A stretch of 64,000 nucleotides of DNA, taken from the NCBI GenBank assembly GCA_963814985.1, contig CAWFFV010000034.1:272551-336550 (forward strand), given 5' to 3'. The notes under the pieces are model-generated. The model ran no database searches, was not told where the DNA came from, and worked only from the letters and a program-made list of their open reading frames with translations. The translations under genes were made by a program, and so were the position numbers. The DNA is from CAWFFV01 sp963814985. GTDB taxonomy: Bacteria; Chloroflexota; Ktedonobacteria; Ktedonobacterales; Ktedonobacteraceae. Positions 51,811-61,032 of this stretch are shown one piece after another (position 1 is the first letter of the stretch; every line of letters begins with the position of its first letter).

Positions 51811-52539
51811 ATGAGTGACCCGGCTCAGTTGCCACAGGATACGGCAAACACCAACTGGTTTGACCAGTCGAAACAGCGCCTGCGCGAATTCTTTCAAAAC
51901 AAATATGTAAAAAACTTGATCCCCATTCTCATTCCTGGCACGCTCGCAGCGGCTCTGCTTCCCGTCTTTGGTCCTGTCGCAGCAGGGACAGCGGCGGCTG
52001 TTGCCATCAAGAACTCGCTTGCCCTTCTCAAAATAGAGATGAGCACCGAGACGATAGGGAAGCTTCTCAAGCCAATCGAGGGCAAGAAACTGGCAGAAGA
52101 CGAAGTACAAGAGGCCCTGACAGATGCCCTGAAAGACCTGTTGCCTGCGGATAAGCAGGTAAATGAGGAAGCGGCAAAGGCACTGGTGACTATTACGCCA
52201 AACATCAAAGAGGCAGCGTTGAGCAATCCTAAGCTCGATGCTCAGTGGTTAGGGGACAGTTTGGAGAAAAATCTCAAAGAGCAGGGTGAGATGATGGCAA
52301 AGATCGCACCCGACATCCACACCCTTATCCTCAAGGACCCTCAAGCTCTCGAAGCCGACATCCAGCGCCTCTTACAGAACTGGTCGCGCATCACAGTCGA
52401 AGTCAGAGCAACCAATGAGAGCAAGATCAGCGATGTTGAGTCGAAAGCCAGAACGGCGGGCGGCTCGATTGGACATCTTGTAGAGGCAGACAACAAAAGC
52501 ACAATTGAGGCCATTAAGATGGATTCCGAAATCTCGTAG
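51811..52539 (+). CDS. Partner protein of the STAND NTPase, with hydrophobic segment
   Basis: 242 aa, no recognised family. After a polar N-terminus, residues 35-70 (LIPILIPGTLAAALLPVFGPVAAGTAAAVAI) are Gly/Ala/Pro-rich and hydrophobic enough for one or two membrane helices. The rest is charged and helical, ending in NESKISDVESKARTAGGSIG and HLVEADNKSTIEAIKMDSEIS. AGAGAAAGGAAAT precedes the ATG. The stop TAG is 12 bases before the NTPase ATG and overlaps its ribosome site, so the two are translationally coupled. I infer an effector or membrane-targeting subunit switched by the NTPase. It is deleted in loci A and B. Confidence 0.8.
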   Translation: MSDPAQLPQDTANTNWFDQSKQRLREFFQNKYVKNLIPILIPGTLAAALLPVFGPVAAGTAAAVAIKNSLALLKIEMSTETIGKLLKPIEGKKLAEDEVQEALTDALKDLLPADKQVNEEAAKALVTITPNIKEAALSNPKLDAQWLGDSLEKNLKEQGEMMAKIAPDIHTLILKDPQALEADIQRLLQNWSRITVEVRATNESKISDVESKARTAGGSIGHLVEADNKSTIEAIKMDSEIS

Positions 52540-52551
52540 AGGAAAGAACGT

Positions 52552-54528
52552 ATGGCGGTAGGCACACCCAACGAGAGCATATTGCGCAATCCACTGGACA
52601 GTTTTACCGACCGTGAGCGCATCCTGGCTCACTTTCACCAATTGCTGCACTCAACCCAGACTGGCGAGTTTCACCTGCTGGCAGTCAAAGGCAACAGTGG
52701 AACGGGCAAGACCTTCCTCATCGAGTATCTGAGCAAGCGTACCTGTCCTCAGGAGGGATGGCAAACGGGAGTGCTTGCCTTTGCCCAATCCTTTCCTGAC
52801 TTCCGCTCGATTCTCGACGGCCTGGAAGAGGCACTGAAGAAATGTGTGCCACGCCAGAGCCTCAAACAATACCGTACGCAGCGTGAGAAATACAACGACC
52901 GCTTTGACGAATACCGTGCCACCATCACCGTAAACCAGCATGTTGAAGCCAGAGATTCCTCCTCTATCTCTCACATCCAGATGGATGCACATGTCAATGC
53001 AGAACTGCGCCGAAGAGAGTTGCAACTCCGTGCTGAACTCACCCGCGCTCTCCTCGAACTGACTGAAGAGTGTGAAAATCCTCTCTGCCTCTTCATTGAT
53101 GGCTATGAGCGTCTCGCCGAAACAGACCTAGAACTTGTGGGCTGGCTGTGGGAAGAAGTTCTGCTCAAAATTCCCAAAAGCGCTCCCCAACCGGTGCTTA
53201 TCGTCACCTGTGGTTGGGAGTATCCCATGAGTGCCGCGCTCCAACCCTTCTCAACAAATGACGAACTCGATGACTTCGACCAGCAACGTGTCAAAGACTA
53301 CCTGCAAGCACAGGGTATCATCCCTCAAGATGCATCCGAGCATGAACCCCTGGTCAGCGCCTTCTACAACCTCTCCAGAGGTCACCCGCTGGTGCTGGCC
53401 TTAGCAGTCACCTACTTTCAAGCACTTCCAGAACCAGAGCGTACGCCGGAAAGCCTGCGAGCGAAAAGCCCTCTCATTACCGAAGAAGCCCGTGTGAAAT
53501 GGCTCGAAGAGCGCCTGTTGAAGCGCCTCCTCGAACCATATCGAACACTGCTTGAGCGAGGTCCCATCCTACGCTCCTTTGATCAGGCTGCACTCAAAGC
53601 CCTGTTGAATGCCGAGAGTGACGAGAAAAATGCTGCTCTGGAACTCGACGATCGGGCCTATGCACGTTTCTTGCAATATCCATTTATCAATCGGAAGAAT
53701 GCCCAGGGTGATGCATTGCTGGAGCAACCAACTTTTCATGATCTGGCCCGAAAGGTGCGCATAGATGCCCTACGGCGTTTGCACCCTGAGACAAAGCAAC
53801 AGCTCCATCGTGCAATGGCAGAGTACTACAGAGGACTCACCGAAGCAGAACAACAGCGAAGCTCCACCCCTCAAGCTAAACCATCCGGTAAAGAATATGC
53901 TGAGTGGTTTGCAGAGATACCCGAACAGAAGTTTCGTGCTCAGTTGGAGTTTCTCTACCATGCTCTCCAGGTCAACGAGATGCAAACTGATGCATTCAAC
54001 ACATGGCAAAATCTGGTGAGTCGAGCAGTCAATAGATGGCGGCGCAAGCAGGCAGGACCACTCTTAGAACTGGTACGGCAAGTAGTAGCGGAAGAGGAGC
54101 CGTTTCTTGACAGGCAGAGCGATAACTATGGACAATATTTGATCTGGTACTCCCAATTCTTAGAACAAGAGGCATGCTGGGATGATGCGCGCATTGTCCT
54201 GCAAGAAGCTGTACGGGTGTTTGAACTGAGAGAAAATCCCTCAGATCAAGCGACTTGTTTCAACAACATTGGCGCTATCTACCGACAGCAAGGACAACTC
54301 GACACAGCATTGGGCTACTATGAGCGTGCGCTCACCTCCTTTGAACAGGTGGGGAATCCAGCGAACATAGCTCAGTCCCTGAACAACATAGGCATGATCT
54401 ACTACTCGCAAGGGCAGCTAGAGAGGGCATTGGACTACCATGAGCGTGCGCTCACCTTCTTTGAACAGGTGGGGAATCCAGCGGACATAGCTCAGTCCCT
54501 CAATAACATAGGCGCGATCTACCACTAG
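52552..54528 (+). CDS. STAND NTPase with TPRs, copy C, ended by an in-frame amber codon
   Basis: 658 aa as it stands. The NTPase domain is intact: GNSGTGKT, LCLFIDGYERLAE, PVLIVTCGW, GHPLVLALAVTYF. Two full TPRs and the start of a third follow. The third reads NNIGAIYH then TAG, where the other copies have TCG (Ser). Downstream the same frame continues to 54855. A single base change therefore removed the end of the TPR array. It may still make a shortened protein, and it is the only NTPase copy with its partner gene. Confidence 0.88.
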   Translation: MAVGTPNESILRNPLDSFTDRERILAHFHQLLHSTQTGEFHLLAVKGNSGTGKTFLIEYLSKRTCPQEGWQTGVLAFAQSFPDFRSILDGLEEALKKCVPRQSLKQYRTQREKYNDRFDEYRATITVNQHVEARDSSSISHIQMDAHVNAELRRRELQLRAELTRALLELTEECENPLCLFIDGYERLAETDLELVGWLWEEVLLKIPKSAPQPVLIVTCGWEYPMSAALQPFSTNDELDDFDQQRVKDYLQAQGIIPQDASEHEPLVSAFYNLSRGHPLVLALAVTYFQALPEPERTPESLRAKSPLITEEARVKWLEERLLKRLLEPYRTLLERGPILRSFDQAALKALLNAESDEKNAALELDDRAYARFLQYPFINRKNAQGDALLEQPTFHDLARKVRIDALRRLHPETKQQLHRAMAEYYRGLTEAEQQRSSTPQAKPSGKEYAEWFAEIPEQKFRAQLEFLYHALQVNEMQTDAFNTWQNLVSRAVNRWRRKQAGPLLELVRQVVAEEEPFLDRQSDNYGQYLIWYSQFLEQEACWDDARIVLQEAVRVFELRENPSDQATCFNNIGAIYRQQGQLDTALGYYERALTSFEQVGNPANIAQSLNNIGMIYYSQGQLERALDYHERALTFFEQVGNPADIAQSLNNIGAIYH

Positions 54529-54855
54529 CAAGGGCAGCTAGAGAGGGCATTGGACTACCAGCGGCGTGCACTCTCACTCAGAGAGCAGGTGGGCAATCCA
54601 GCAAACATAGCTCAGTCCCTCAATAACATAGGCGCGATCTACCGACAGCAAGAACGATGGCAGGATGCGATTCCCCTCTTCTCAAGAGCGTTGAGCCTCT
54701 ATGAGCAGATGGGGCGTGGCTTTGAATCGGATGTGGCCGATGAGTTGGAAATACTGGCTGCTTGTCATGTGAAGTTAGAGGAAGTTGAGAAGGCTGCATC
54801 ATATGATGTGCGAGCCAAGTTGATCCGTGGGCAGTTGCAGGAGGGTCAGGCATAG
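54529..54855 (+). pseudogene. Detached C-terminal TPRs of copy C
   Basis: In frame with the preceding gene beyond the amber codon: the rest of the third TPR, then the degenerate cap (QERWQDAIPLFSRALSLYEQMGRGF, DELEILAACHVKLEEVEKAA). An ATG-like restart has no ribosome site. Confidence 0.8.
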
Positions 54856-54904
54856 TTGTGTGGATTTGTGGGAGGTCCATACAGCACATTGGGATAGCAG
54901 GGAC

Positions 54905-55447
54905 TCAGCGTACGACCGATTTTGCCATAAGGATATCTGGTTTGCCAGACCCATTAGCATCAGGGATCACACCCACAATCGCATAGCCCAGTTTCTGGTA
55001 AAACTCGTAGGGATGTTGCTTCAGGTTCTTGATGTAAGGAATGTGCCTCCAGACATGAGGAAAGAGATTGATCCCAGACAGGGAGGTTTGCCCAGCTTTA
55101 TCGTCGGTGCCCAGAGTAATGGTCAGCCCACCACGCTCTTCCAGATCAGTCACCAGCGCACATCCAATTCCCTGTCCCTGGTGGCCGACACGCACTACCA
55201 GCGGATGCAGTTCCCACACGTGGCCCTTATATTGGCTGATGCCACCAATCCAGCCAAGGATGGTCCCATTCGGAGCCTGAGCAACCCGACTGATGCGCTC
55301 TGGGGCAAAAGATTCCCGTACTTCCTCCAATGCAGACTTCAAATCAGGCCAGGCTTCTGGCCAGTTGGCCGCAAAGCTCTCCACCAATAAGGCGGCCACT
55401 TGATGGATGGCTGCTTCATCATGAGAATGAAGATCAACAATGTGCAT
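54905..55447 (-). CDS. GNAT N-acetyltransferase
   Basis: 180 aa from the ATG at 55447 behind AAAAGGTAA. Longer in-frame codons upstream come from the MITE at 55476. RISRVAQAPNGTILGWIGGI, LHPLVVRVGHQGQGIGCALVTDLEERG (acetyl-CoA loop GQGIGCA) and HPYEFYQKLGYAIVGVIPDANG give the GNAT core, resembling aminoglycoside 6'-acetyltransferase-type enzymes. The substrate is not deducible. Confidence 0.87.
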   Translation of the reverse strand: MHIVDLHSHDEAAIHQVAALLVESFAANWPEAWPDLKSALEEVRESFAPERISRVAQAPNGTILGWIGGISQYKGHVWELHPLVVRVGHQGQGIGCALVTDLEERGGLTITLGTDDKAGQTSLSGINLFPHVWRHIPYIKNLKQHPYEFYQKLGYAIVGVIPDANGSGKPDILMAKSVVR

Positions 55448-55475
55448 ATCTGTATTACCTTTTGCTCGTACTACC

Positions 55476-55711
55476 CTGTCAAACGTCATTGAGTTCCCAG
55501 AATGGGGGGACCCATTCACGGCGTCCAGCGATTCATCGCGCATATCTCTTGAAAAAAAGCGTGAGTTCGAGGACTCTCGACCTGATGGAAGTGTTTTCTT
55601 GGGCCTCGACCATTTTAGAGATCAGGGGCGGTATATGCGCGATGAATCGCTAGACGCGCTGAAGCAGGTCCCTACCCCTTTCGGGGTCATGTTCCCATTG
55701 ACGTTTGACAG
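55476..55711. mobile_element. MITE-like element, CTGTCAAACGTCA family (long copy)
   Basis: 236 bases with terminal inverted repeats CTGTCAAACGTCATTGAG and its counterpart ending ...ATTGACGTTTGACAG. A second, inner perfect 19-base inverted repeat lies at 55527-55545 and 55633-55651 (AGCGATTCATCGCGCATAT). No transposase. The short copy is at 35171-35261. Confidence 0.8.
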
Positions 55712-55783
55712 AGCACTACGATTTTATCACCTCGAAAAGCGACCAGAATGGCTTTAAAAATTAGTGTATGTTATACTTGTGAC

Positions 55784-56161
55784 ATGAGCACAATTGACCC
55801 TTCGCACATAACACATTACCCAGGTGCCTGTCCTCTCACCCGTACAATTCGTCTGATTGGGGATACGTGGACATTGATGATTGTTTACAAATTGATGAGC
55901 GGCCCGAAACGCTTTGGTGAGCTACTAGAAGCATTAGGGAATGTCAGCCCTAAAACGGTGTCACAAAGGCTCAAAATGCTTGAACAGGCTCAATTTGTGC
56001 ACCGTCAGGCATATGCGGAAATCCCACCGCGTGTCGTGTATCGCCTGACGGAAAAGGGACAGGCACTTGTGGATATCATCGCCGCAATGCAAGAATTTGG
56101 TGAGCGCTACCTCGCTGATCCTGATCCCACCATATTCTCAGAAGAGAAGCCATGTCCCTGA
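55784..56161 (+). CDS. HxlR-family transcriptional regulator
   Basis: 125 aa. CPLTRTIRLIGDTWTLMIVYKLMSGPKRFGELLEALGNVSPKTVSQRLKMLEQ is the HxlR winged helix with its redox-capable Cys, then RVVYRLTEKGQAL. TATACT (55772-55777) lies 6 bases before the ATG, so the mRNA is nearly leaderless; an in-frame ATG at 55748 would lie before that box. HxlR regulators usually control adjacent oxidoreductases; no obvious target is adjacent. Confidence 0.88.
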   Translation: MSTIDPSHITHYPGACPLTRTIRLIGDTWTLMIVYKLMSGPKRFGELLEALGNVSPKTVSQRLKMLEQAQFVHRQAYAEIPPRVVYRLTEKGQALVDIIAAMQEFGERYLADPDPTIFSEEKPCP

Positions 56162-56200
56162 CCCGGTACGTTGGATTACCTGTCCACAAAATAAGAACCA

Positions 56201-57157
56201 TCACTCGGTGCGCCCTGCCTTCTCAATGATCTCCGCTGCCAATCGTCGCATAGCATCACGTAACTCAGGAGGCTGGCGTACAACGAATGAACAGCGCAGG
56301 CCAACCAGGACATATGCTATCCAGTCCAGGTTACTGACATAACAGCGCAATGTGACACCGTGGGAAGCCTGTTCTAGCGTAGCAAGGGCGGGTGGCACTA
56401 TTTTTTGCGCCTCCTCTAAAGTTGTCTCCAGCAACACATCAACCAGCCAGGCATTCGGCGTCCTGGGAAGCGACTGTACCACATAGGCCAGACAATCAAA
56501 ATCAAGAGGACGGATAAAGCTTTCATTGCGTATCTCAGTTTCCAGGACACGATCTAACCGGAAGAGACGTAGTTCAGCACGCAAATGACAATACCCGACC
56601 GCGTACCAAAAACCTGAGCGATAGACCAGCCCATAGGGATCAAGCAGACGCTCAGTCTGCTCGCCGTTCCAGGACTGATAACACATCCAGACCTGTTTAC
56701 CCTGTTGGGCAGCCAGAGAAAGCGTACCGATGATATCGCTCGCAGGTGTTGTTGTCGCAGGGGTAAAATCGAAGACCAGGGTTTCTTGCAGGGCTCGGAC
56801 ATGTTCACTCAAGGCAACGGGCAACACGCGCTCAATTTTTGCAAGAGCACCCTCAACAGCAGGAGCAGTGCCAGTCAAGCCCATTTTCCGAGATACCAAT
56901 AGACCAAGCGTGAGTGCTAATGCCTCCTCATCAGTAAACATCAACGGGGGAAGCTTAAAACCTGGACGCAGTCGATATGAGCCATGACGACCCCGTTCAG
57001 CCTCAACAGGAATGCCCAGGTCTTGTAACATGGTGATGTAACGTCGAACCGTACGGGTATCAACTTCCAACCGTCTGGCTAACTCAGGTCCACTCATATG
57101 CTGGCGCGATTGTAATAATTCAAGGACAGTCAGGACACGCGTCGTTGGAAAATACAC
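56201..57157 (-). CDS. WYL-domain transcriptional regulator (DeoR-type HTH)
   Basis: 318 aa from a GTG behind GGAGGGG; a longer frame to 57214 is less likely. The N-terminal helix-turn-helix is RVLTVLELLQSRQHMSGPELARRLEVDTRTVRRYITMLQDLGIPV. The centre holds a WYL domain (GKQVWMCYQSWNGEQTERLLDPYGLVYRSGFWYAVGYC), thought to sense ligands or nucleic acids, followed by a WCX-like C-terminal extension. Target unknown. Confidence 0.88.
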   Translation of the reverse strand: MYFPTTRVLTVLELLQSRQHMSGPELARRLEVDTRTVRRYITMLQDLGIPVEAERGRHGSYRLRPGFKLPPLMFTDEEALALTLGLLVSRKMGLTGTAPAVEGALAKIERVLPVALSEHVRALQETLVFDFTPATTTPASDIIGTLSLAAQQGKQVWMCYQSWNGEQTERLLDPYGLVYRSGFWYAVGYCHLRAELRLFRLDRVLETEIRNESFIRPLDFDCLAYVVQSLPRTPNAWLVDVLLETTLEEAQKIVPPALATLEQASHGVTLRCYVSNLDWIAYVLVGLRCSFVVRQPPELRDAMRRLAAEIIEKAGRTE

Positions 57158-57457
57158 GAGAACTACCCCTCCAGAACAAGATTTAGGGTTATTTGCTGTT
57201 TGTTTGTTTGACAAATCACCCCTTATTGCTCTATTCTACCACCACGTCTCCATTCTTCTGCTTTATGGGACCTGGATGATTTTTTGTGGAAGATAACTCC
57301 TCAGATCTCTTTTTCTGCTTCCTCAGGCGCTGAGGAGACTTGAAGAGTTACTGTGGGAGATTATAATCAGGGCAGTTTCTAACCGCATTCCATGTTAAAC
57401 TCTAAAGAGCAAGCAAGAGGTACTTGGAAGATCGGATGATCACAGGGAGAAAACACA
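57158..57457 (+). other. Intergenic region with GGCGCTGAG repeat fragment
   Basis: CCTCAG-GCG-CTGAGG at 57323-57337 is flanked by CTTTTTCTGCTT and AGACTTGAAGAGTTAC. This is a back-to-back version of the flanking repeat at 13561 and 28438. No gene. Confidence 0.45.
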
Positions 57458-57609
57458 ATGGAGACGGTCATGGATAAAAATACATTGCTCACTATGATGC
57501 AAACAGAGGGAATTTGCCTTCCTTTATGAAAGAGCAACCACTCTGGGAGTACATTGCAGGTAATTCGTATGAGTACTATCGTAATCATATATCTTCTATT
57601 CGTACCTAG
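57458..57609 (+). pseudogene. DinB/ClbS-like gene remnant with internal deletion
   Basis: METVMDKNTLLTMMQTE, behind AGGGAGA, looks like the start of a DinB/ClbS-type four-helix protein. In another frame PLWEYIAGNSYEYYRNHISSIRT and a stop give its typical end. The middle is missing, so this is a deletion remnant of about 50 codons. Confidence 0.5.
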
Positions 57610-57664
57610 TTAAACACGTTATAAAATTGTATCTGCTTTCACACAAGAAAGGAACAATATTATC

Positions 57665-58198
57665 ATGAGTACAGATATTGCGCTGGTCATCATCGATGTC
57701 CAGGTGGGCTTGATCGAAGAAGTATCCCAGGGCAAGGAGGTTATTGCCAATATCAACACATTGCTCGCAAAGGCACGTAACTCCGGTACACCAGTCATTT
57801 ACGTTCAGCATGGCGAGCCTGAAGGGCGTGGTTTAGCTGTTGGTACTGCTGCATGGCAGATTCATCCGGCTATTGCCCCACAAGAAAACGAAACAATCGT
57901 ACATAAGCTGGCATCGGACTCGTTCTACAAGACTTCACTGCAACGCGAGTTAGACGAGCGTGGCATCAAACACCTTGTCGTTGTAGGATGTCAGACTGAG
58001 TATTGTGTCGATACAACAGTTCGTCGTGCGATCAGTAGTGGTTACAATGTAACGTTAGTAGCAGATGCACACACAACCTGCGATACAGACGTTCTGACCG
58101 CAGCACAAATTATCGCTCACCATAATGCTACACTGAATGGTTTCGGCAATGACCAGTGTGCGATTAACGTCAAACCAACAGGCGAGATCTATTTCTAA
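57665..58198 (+). CDS. Isochorismatase-family cysteine hydrolase
   Basis: 177 aa. The catalytic triad is visible: Asp in ALVIIDVQVGL, Lys in ETIVHKLASDSF, and Cys in VVVGCQTEYCVDTTVRRA. Family members hydrolyse nicotinamide, carbamoyl-sarcosine or isochorismate-type bonds; the substrate is not clear. AAGGAAC lies upstream. The gene is 24-38 bases before the AlkZ-like gene and may share its transcript. Confidence 0.88.
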   Translation: MSTDIALVIIDVQVGLIEEVSQGKEVIANINTLLAKARNSGTPVIYVQHGEPEGRGLAVGTAAWQIHPAIAPQENETIVHKLASDSFYKTSLQRELDERGIKHLVVVGCQTEYCVDTTVRRAISSGYNVTLVADAHTTCDTDVLTAAQIIAHHNATLNGFGNDQCAINVKPTGEIYF

Positions 58199-58236
58199 AC
58201 GGACCAGCAAAACTTTATAAAATGGGGAAATATGCG

Positions 58237-59421
58237 ATGACATTGCACATCTCGCGTGAACAGGCGTGCCGTTTCCTTGCCACCTACCACTTCACTCCGA
58301 CCGATCTCCCAGGCGTTTTCGAGCGCCTGGGTACCGTACAATATGACCCTCTCAACCCTGTAGGGCGCAATCCAGACCTCGTTTTGCAGGCGCGTGTCCC
58401 TGACTACCGTGTCGATGATTGGCAATCATTAGCCTATACTGATCGCCTGATCTATGATGCCTGGGATAAGCAAGCCTGCCTGGTACCTACCAGCGATTGG
58501 TCGCAACGTGCCATCATTCGTGAGATGTATCGTCCCTATCATGATAGAGAGATTTTGCAGGTCGACACCACAACACCGGCCAGGATACTTGCGACCATTG
58601 ATACACAGGGTCCTCTGTCATCGCTAGAGTTTGAAGATAAAGCTCGTGTCTCTGATAACAATAGTTGGTATGGAATGACGCATACAAAACGTGCTCTACG
58701 GGCTATGTGGGCCTGCGGAGAGCTACTCACACATCATCGTAAAGGTGGCCGCCACTACTATGATCGTCCCCAACGAGTCATTCCACCACAACACTACAAT
58801 GTACAACCGTTACTGGATGAGCAAGCCTATCACCGCTGGATCATTGCGCGCAGGTATCAAGCCGTAGGATTGTTGCGTCCAAATGCTGAAGCATGTATCT
58901 GGAGTGCCTGTGGTGATGGAGCAACACGCAAGCAAGCAATAGCACAACTGGTGGAAGAGGGAGCCTTGACGCCCGTACATGTAGGTGAGAAGGAAGGGAC
59001 CTATTATATGCTTACCAGCGTACTTTCACTGCTTGATGCCGCACCCCTCACACCACGTGTCATCTTTGTGGGACCTCTCGATAGCATCTTATGGGATCGC
59101 AAAGCTGTGCGCCAACTCTTCGATTTTGATTACCTGTGGGAGGTTTACAAACCGGCTGAGCAACGTCGCTGGGGTTACTATGTGCTTCCCGTTTTCTACG
59201 GTGATCGCTTTGTGGCACGTCTGGACTCACGCTTAGAAGCTGGAAGATGGACAATTTCACGCTGGTGGTGGGAGCAGGATGTGATTCCAGGTGCAGAGCT
59301 TTTGGAAGCATTGCGTGATGCAGTTATCAAATTCCTGCATTACCTGGGAGCCAGCGATGTACAGGTAGATGCAGGAGTAGATATGGTGACCAGAGAGACG
59401 ATTATTGGTGCTGTAAGATAA
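58237..59421 (+). CDS. AlkZ/YcaQ-like winged-helix DNA glycosylase family protein
   Basis: 394 aa. TVQYDPLNPVGRNPDLVLQARVPDY carries the QxD-type motif of the HTH_42 (DUF1006) family, which in AlkZ unhooks interstrand crosslinks. RALRAMWACGELLTHHRKGGRHYYD is one of the tandem winged helices, and the C-terminal WWWEQDV region completes the fold. The catalytic QxQ is QYD here, so activity is uncertain. The ATG at 58237 has GGGGAAA upstream; one at 58222 is in frame. Confidence 0.78.
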   Translation: MTLHISREQACRFLATYHFTPTDLPGVFERLGTVQYDPLNPVGRNPDLVLQARVPDYRVDDWQSLAYTDRLIYDAWDKQACLVPTSDWSQRAIIREMYRPYHDREILQVDTTTPARILATIDTQGPLSSLEFEDKARVSDNNSWYGMTHTKRALRAMWACGELLTHHRKGGRHYYDRPQRVIPPQHYNVQPLLDEQAYHRWIIARRYQAVGLLRPNAEACIWSACGDGATRKQAIAQLVEEGALTPVHVGEKEGTYYMLTSVLSLLDAAPLTPRVIFVGPLDSILWDRKAVRQLFDFDYLWEVYKPAEQRRWGYYVLPVFYGDRFVARLDSRLEAGRWTISRWWWEQDVIPGAELLEALRDAVIKFLHYLGASDVQVDAGVDMVTRETIIGAVR

Positions 59422-59568
59422 TTGCATTCTTAAATAAGCCACTATAGATACACAAAGGATAGACTGTTTACCCTTTTCAGAAGAAATCACCCTGAAGGAT
59501 AGTGTTGGCGAAACCCAACTGTCCCCTCTGTAATAATTCGCAATCTCAGCCCCGGAAGTGTGTAATGG

Positions 59569-59598
59569 TTGACATATATGATATGCAACTGTTATTGT
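59569..59598 (+). promoter_or_regulatory. Promoter of the halogenated-pyrrole cluster
   Basis: TTGACA (59569-59574), 18 bases, TATTGT (59593-59598), 40 bases before the halogenase ATG. Confidence 0.6.
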
Positions 59599-59638
59599 TT
59601 TCGTAATGTGACAGAATGTATCGCATGAGGAGAAAGAG

Positions 59639-60985
59639 ATGTCTCAATCCGACTTTGATATTGGTATTATTGGAGGTGGTCCAGGTGGGTCTGCAATGGC
59701 TTCATACCTGGCAAAAGCAGGGCTGTCCTGTGTGCTATTTGAGCGTGAACTCTTTCCTCGCCCCCATGTTGGGGAATCACTTGTACCATCCTCAACCCGT
59801 GTTTTCAAGGAGCTCAACTTTCTGGAGAAGATGGACAATGCCGGTTTTCCCAGAAAATATGGCGCTGCCTGGACTGCCGCTGACAAAGGGCCGGTCTATG
59901 GCATGAGGTGGGAAGGCTTAGAAGCCGATTGCTTTGCAGGTATTCGCTTTGAGGAACGAGAGCAACCAGGAGTGGAACGTAACTATACCTTCCATGTTGA
60001 TCGTGGCAAGTTTGATCTGCTGTTGCTGCAACATGCCAATGAGCTTGGAGCGGCAGTCTACGAAGGAGTACACGTCCGGAATATCGACTTCTCTGAACCC
60101 AACCGACCACGCATCAACTATAACATTGGGAAACAGAATGTCAGCACGACTGTACGATTTGTAGTCGATGCCAGCGGACGCAAGACGCTGCTGGGTAACC
60201 AGCTCAAGCTGCGTGTGCAGGACCCGGTGTTTGATCAATATGCTATCCATACCTGGTTTGAGGGCTACGATCGTCGTGCCCTGGCTCTCGACTCCTCTCA
60301 GTACGAGTTTATCTTCATTCACTTCCTGCCTATCTCGAATACCTGGGTGTGGCAGATCCCGATTACGGAGACTGTCACCAGTATCGGTGTGGTGACGCAG
60401 AAGAAAAACTTTGCTCAGTCTCGTGAGGAGCGTGAGGCTTTCTTCTGGCAGTGTGTGGAAAGCCGACCGGAACTGGCAAAGAGCTTGCGCGCTGCTCAGC
60501 AGATCCGCCCGCTTACCGCTGAGGGCGACTATAGCTACGCGATGAAACAGATCTGTGGAGATAACTTTCTGCTCGTTGGAGACGCTGCGCGTTTTGTGGA
60601 CCCGATCTTTTCGACGGGGGTAAGCATCGCGCTTAACAGCGCGCGTTTTGCCAGTGCGGATATTCTCAAGGCAGCCGAGATTGGGGATTTCAGTAAGAAG
60701 AGCTTCCAGACCTATGAGGAGACACTGCGGCGTGGGACGAAAAATTGGTATGACTTTATATCCGTCTACTACCGACTCAATGTTCTCTTCACCGCCTTTG
60801 TACAAAATCCTCGCTACCGGTTAGACGTCTTGAAACTCCTACAAGGCGATGTTTATGACGAAGAGGCACCTGAAGTGCTTCAACTCATGAAGCAGCATGT
60901 CAGTGAAGCTGAGCAAAACGAAAATCATATCTGGCATAGCTATTTGGGAGAACTGACCTCTCATGCCTTCAGTCCAATCTTTTAA
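59639..60985 (+). CDS. Flavin-dependent halogenase (pyrrolyl-carrier-protein type)
   Basis: 448 aa. GIIGGGPGGSAMASYLAKAG binds FAD, ELFPRPHVGESLVPSS follows, and WVWQIPI matches the WxWxIP motif that keeps halogenases from acting as monooxygenases. FLLVGDAARFVDPIFSTGVSIALNSA is the second FAD motif. Length and neighbours fit the PltA-like subgroup, which chlorinates or brominates a pyrrole-2-carboxyl group held on a carrier protein. It needs a flavin reductase in trans. GAGGAGAAAG precedes the ATG. It is the first gene of an operon with the next three. Confidence 0.9.
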   Translation: MSQSDFDIGIIGGGPGGSAMASYLAKAGLSCVLFERELFPRPHVGESLVPSSTRVFKELNFLEKMDNAGFPRKYGAAWTAADKGPVYGMRWEGLEADCFAGIRFEEREQPGVERNYTFHVDRGKFDLLLLQHANELGAAVYEGVHVRNIDFSEPNRPRINYNIGKQNVSTTVRFVVDASGRKTLLGNQLKLRVQDPVFDQYAIHTWFEGYDRRALALDSSQYEFIFIHFLPISNTWVWQIPITETVTSIGVVTQKKNFAQSREEREAFFWQCVESRPELAKSLRAAQQIRPLTAEGDYSYAMKQICGDNFLLVGDAARFVDPIFSTGVSIALNSARFASADILKAAEIGDFSKKSFQTYEETLRRGTKNWYDFISVYYRLNVLFTAFVQNPRYRLDVLKLLQGDVYDEEAPEVLQLMKQHVSEAEQNENHIWHSYLGELTSHAFSPIF

Positions 60986-61032
60986 AAGATAGCTTGATTG
61001 TAGTCGTTTGTTCTTTTTCTTTGAGGTTATAG

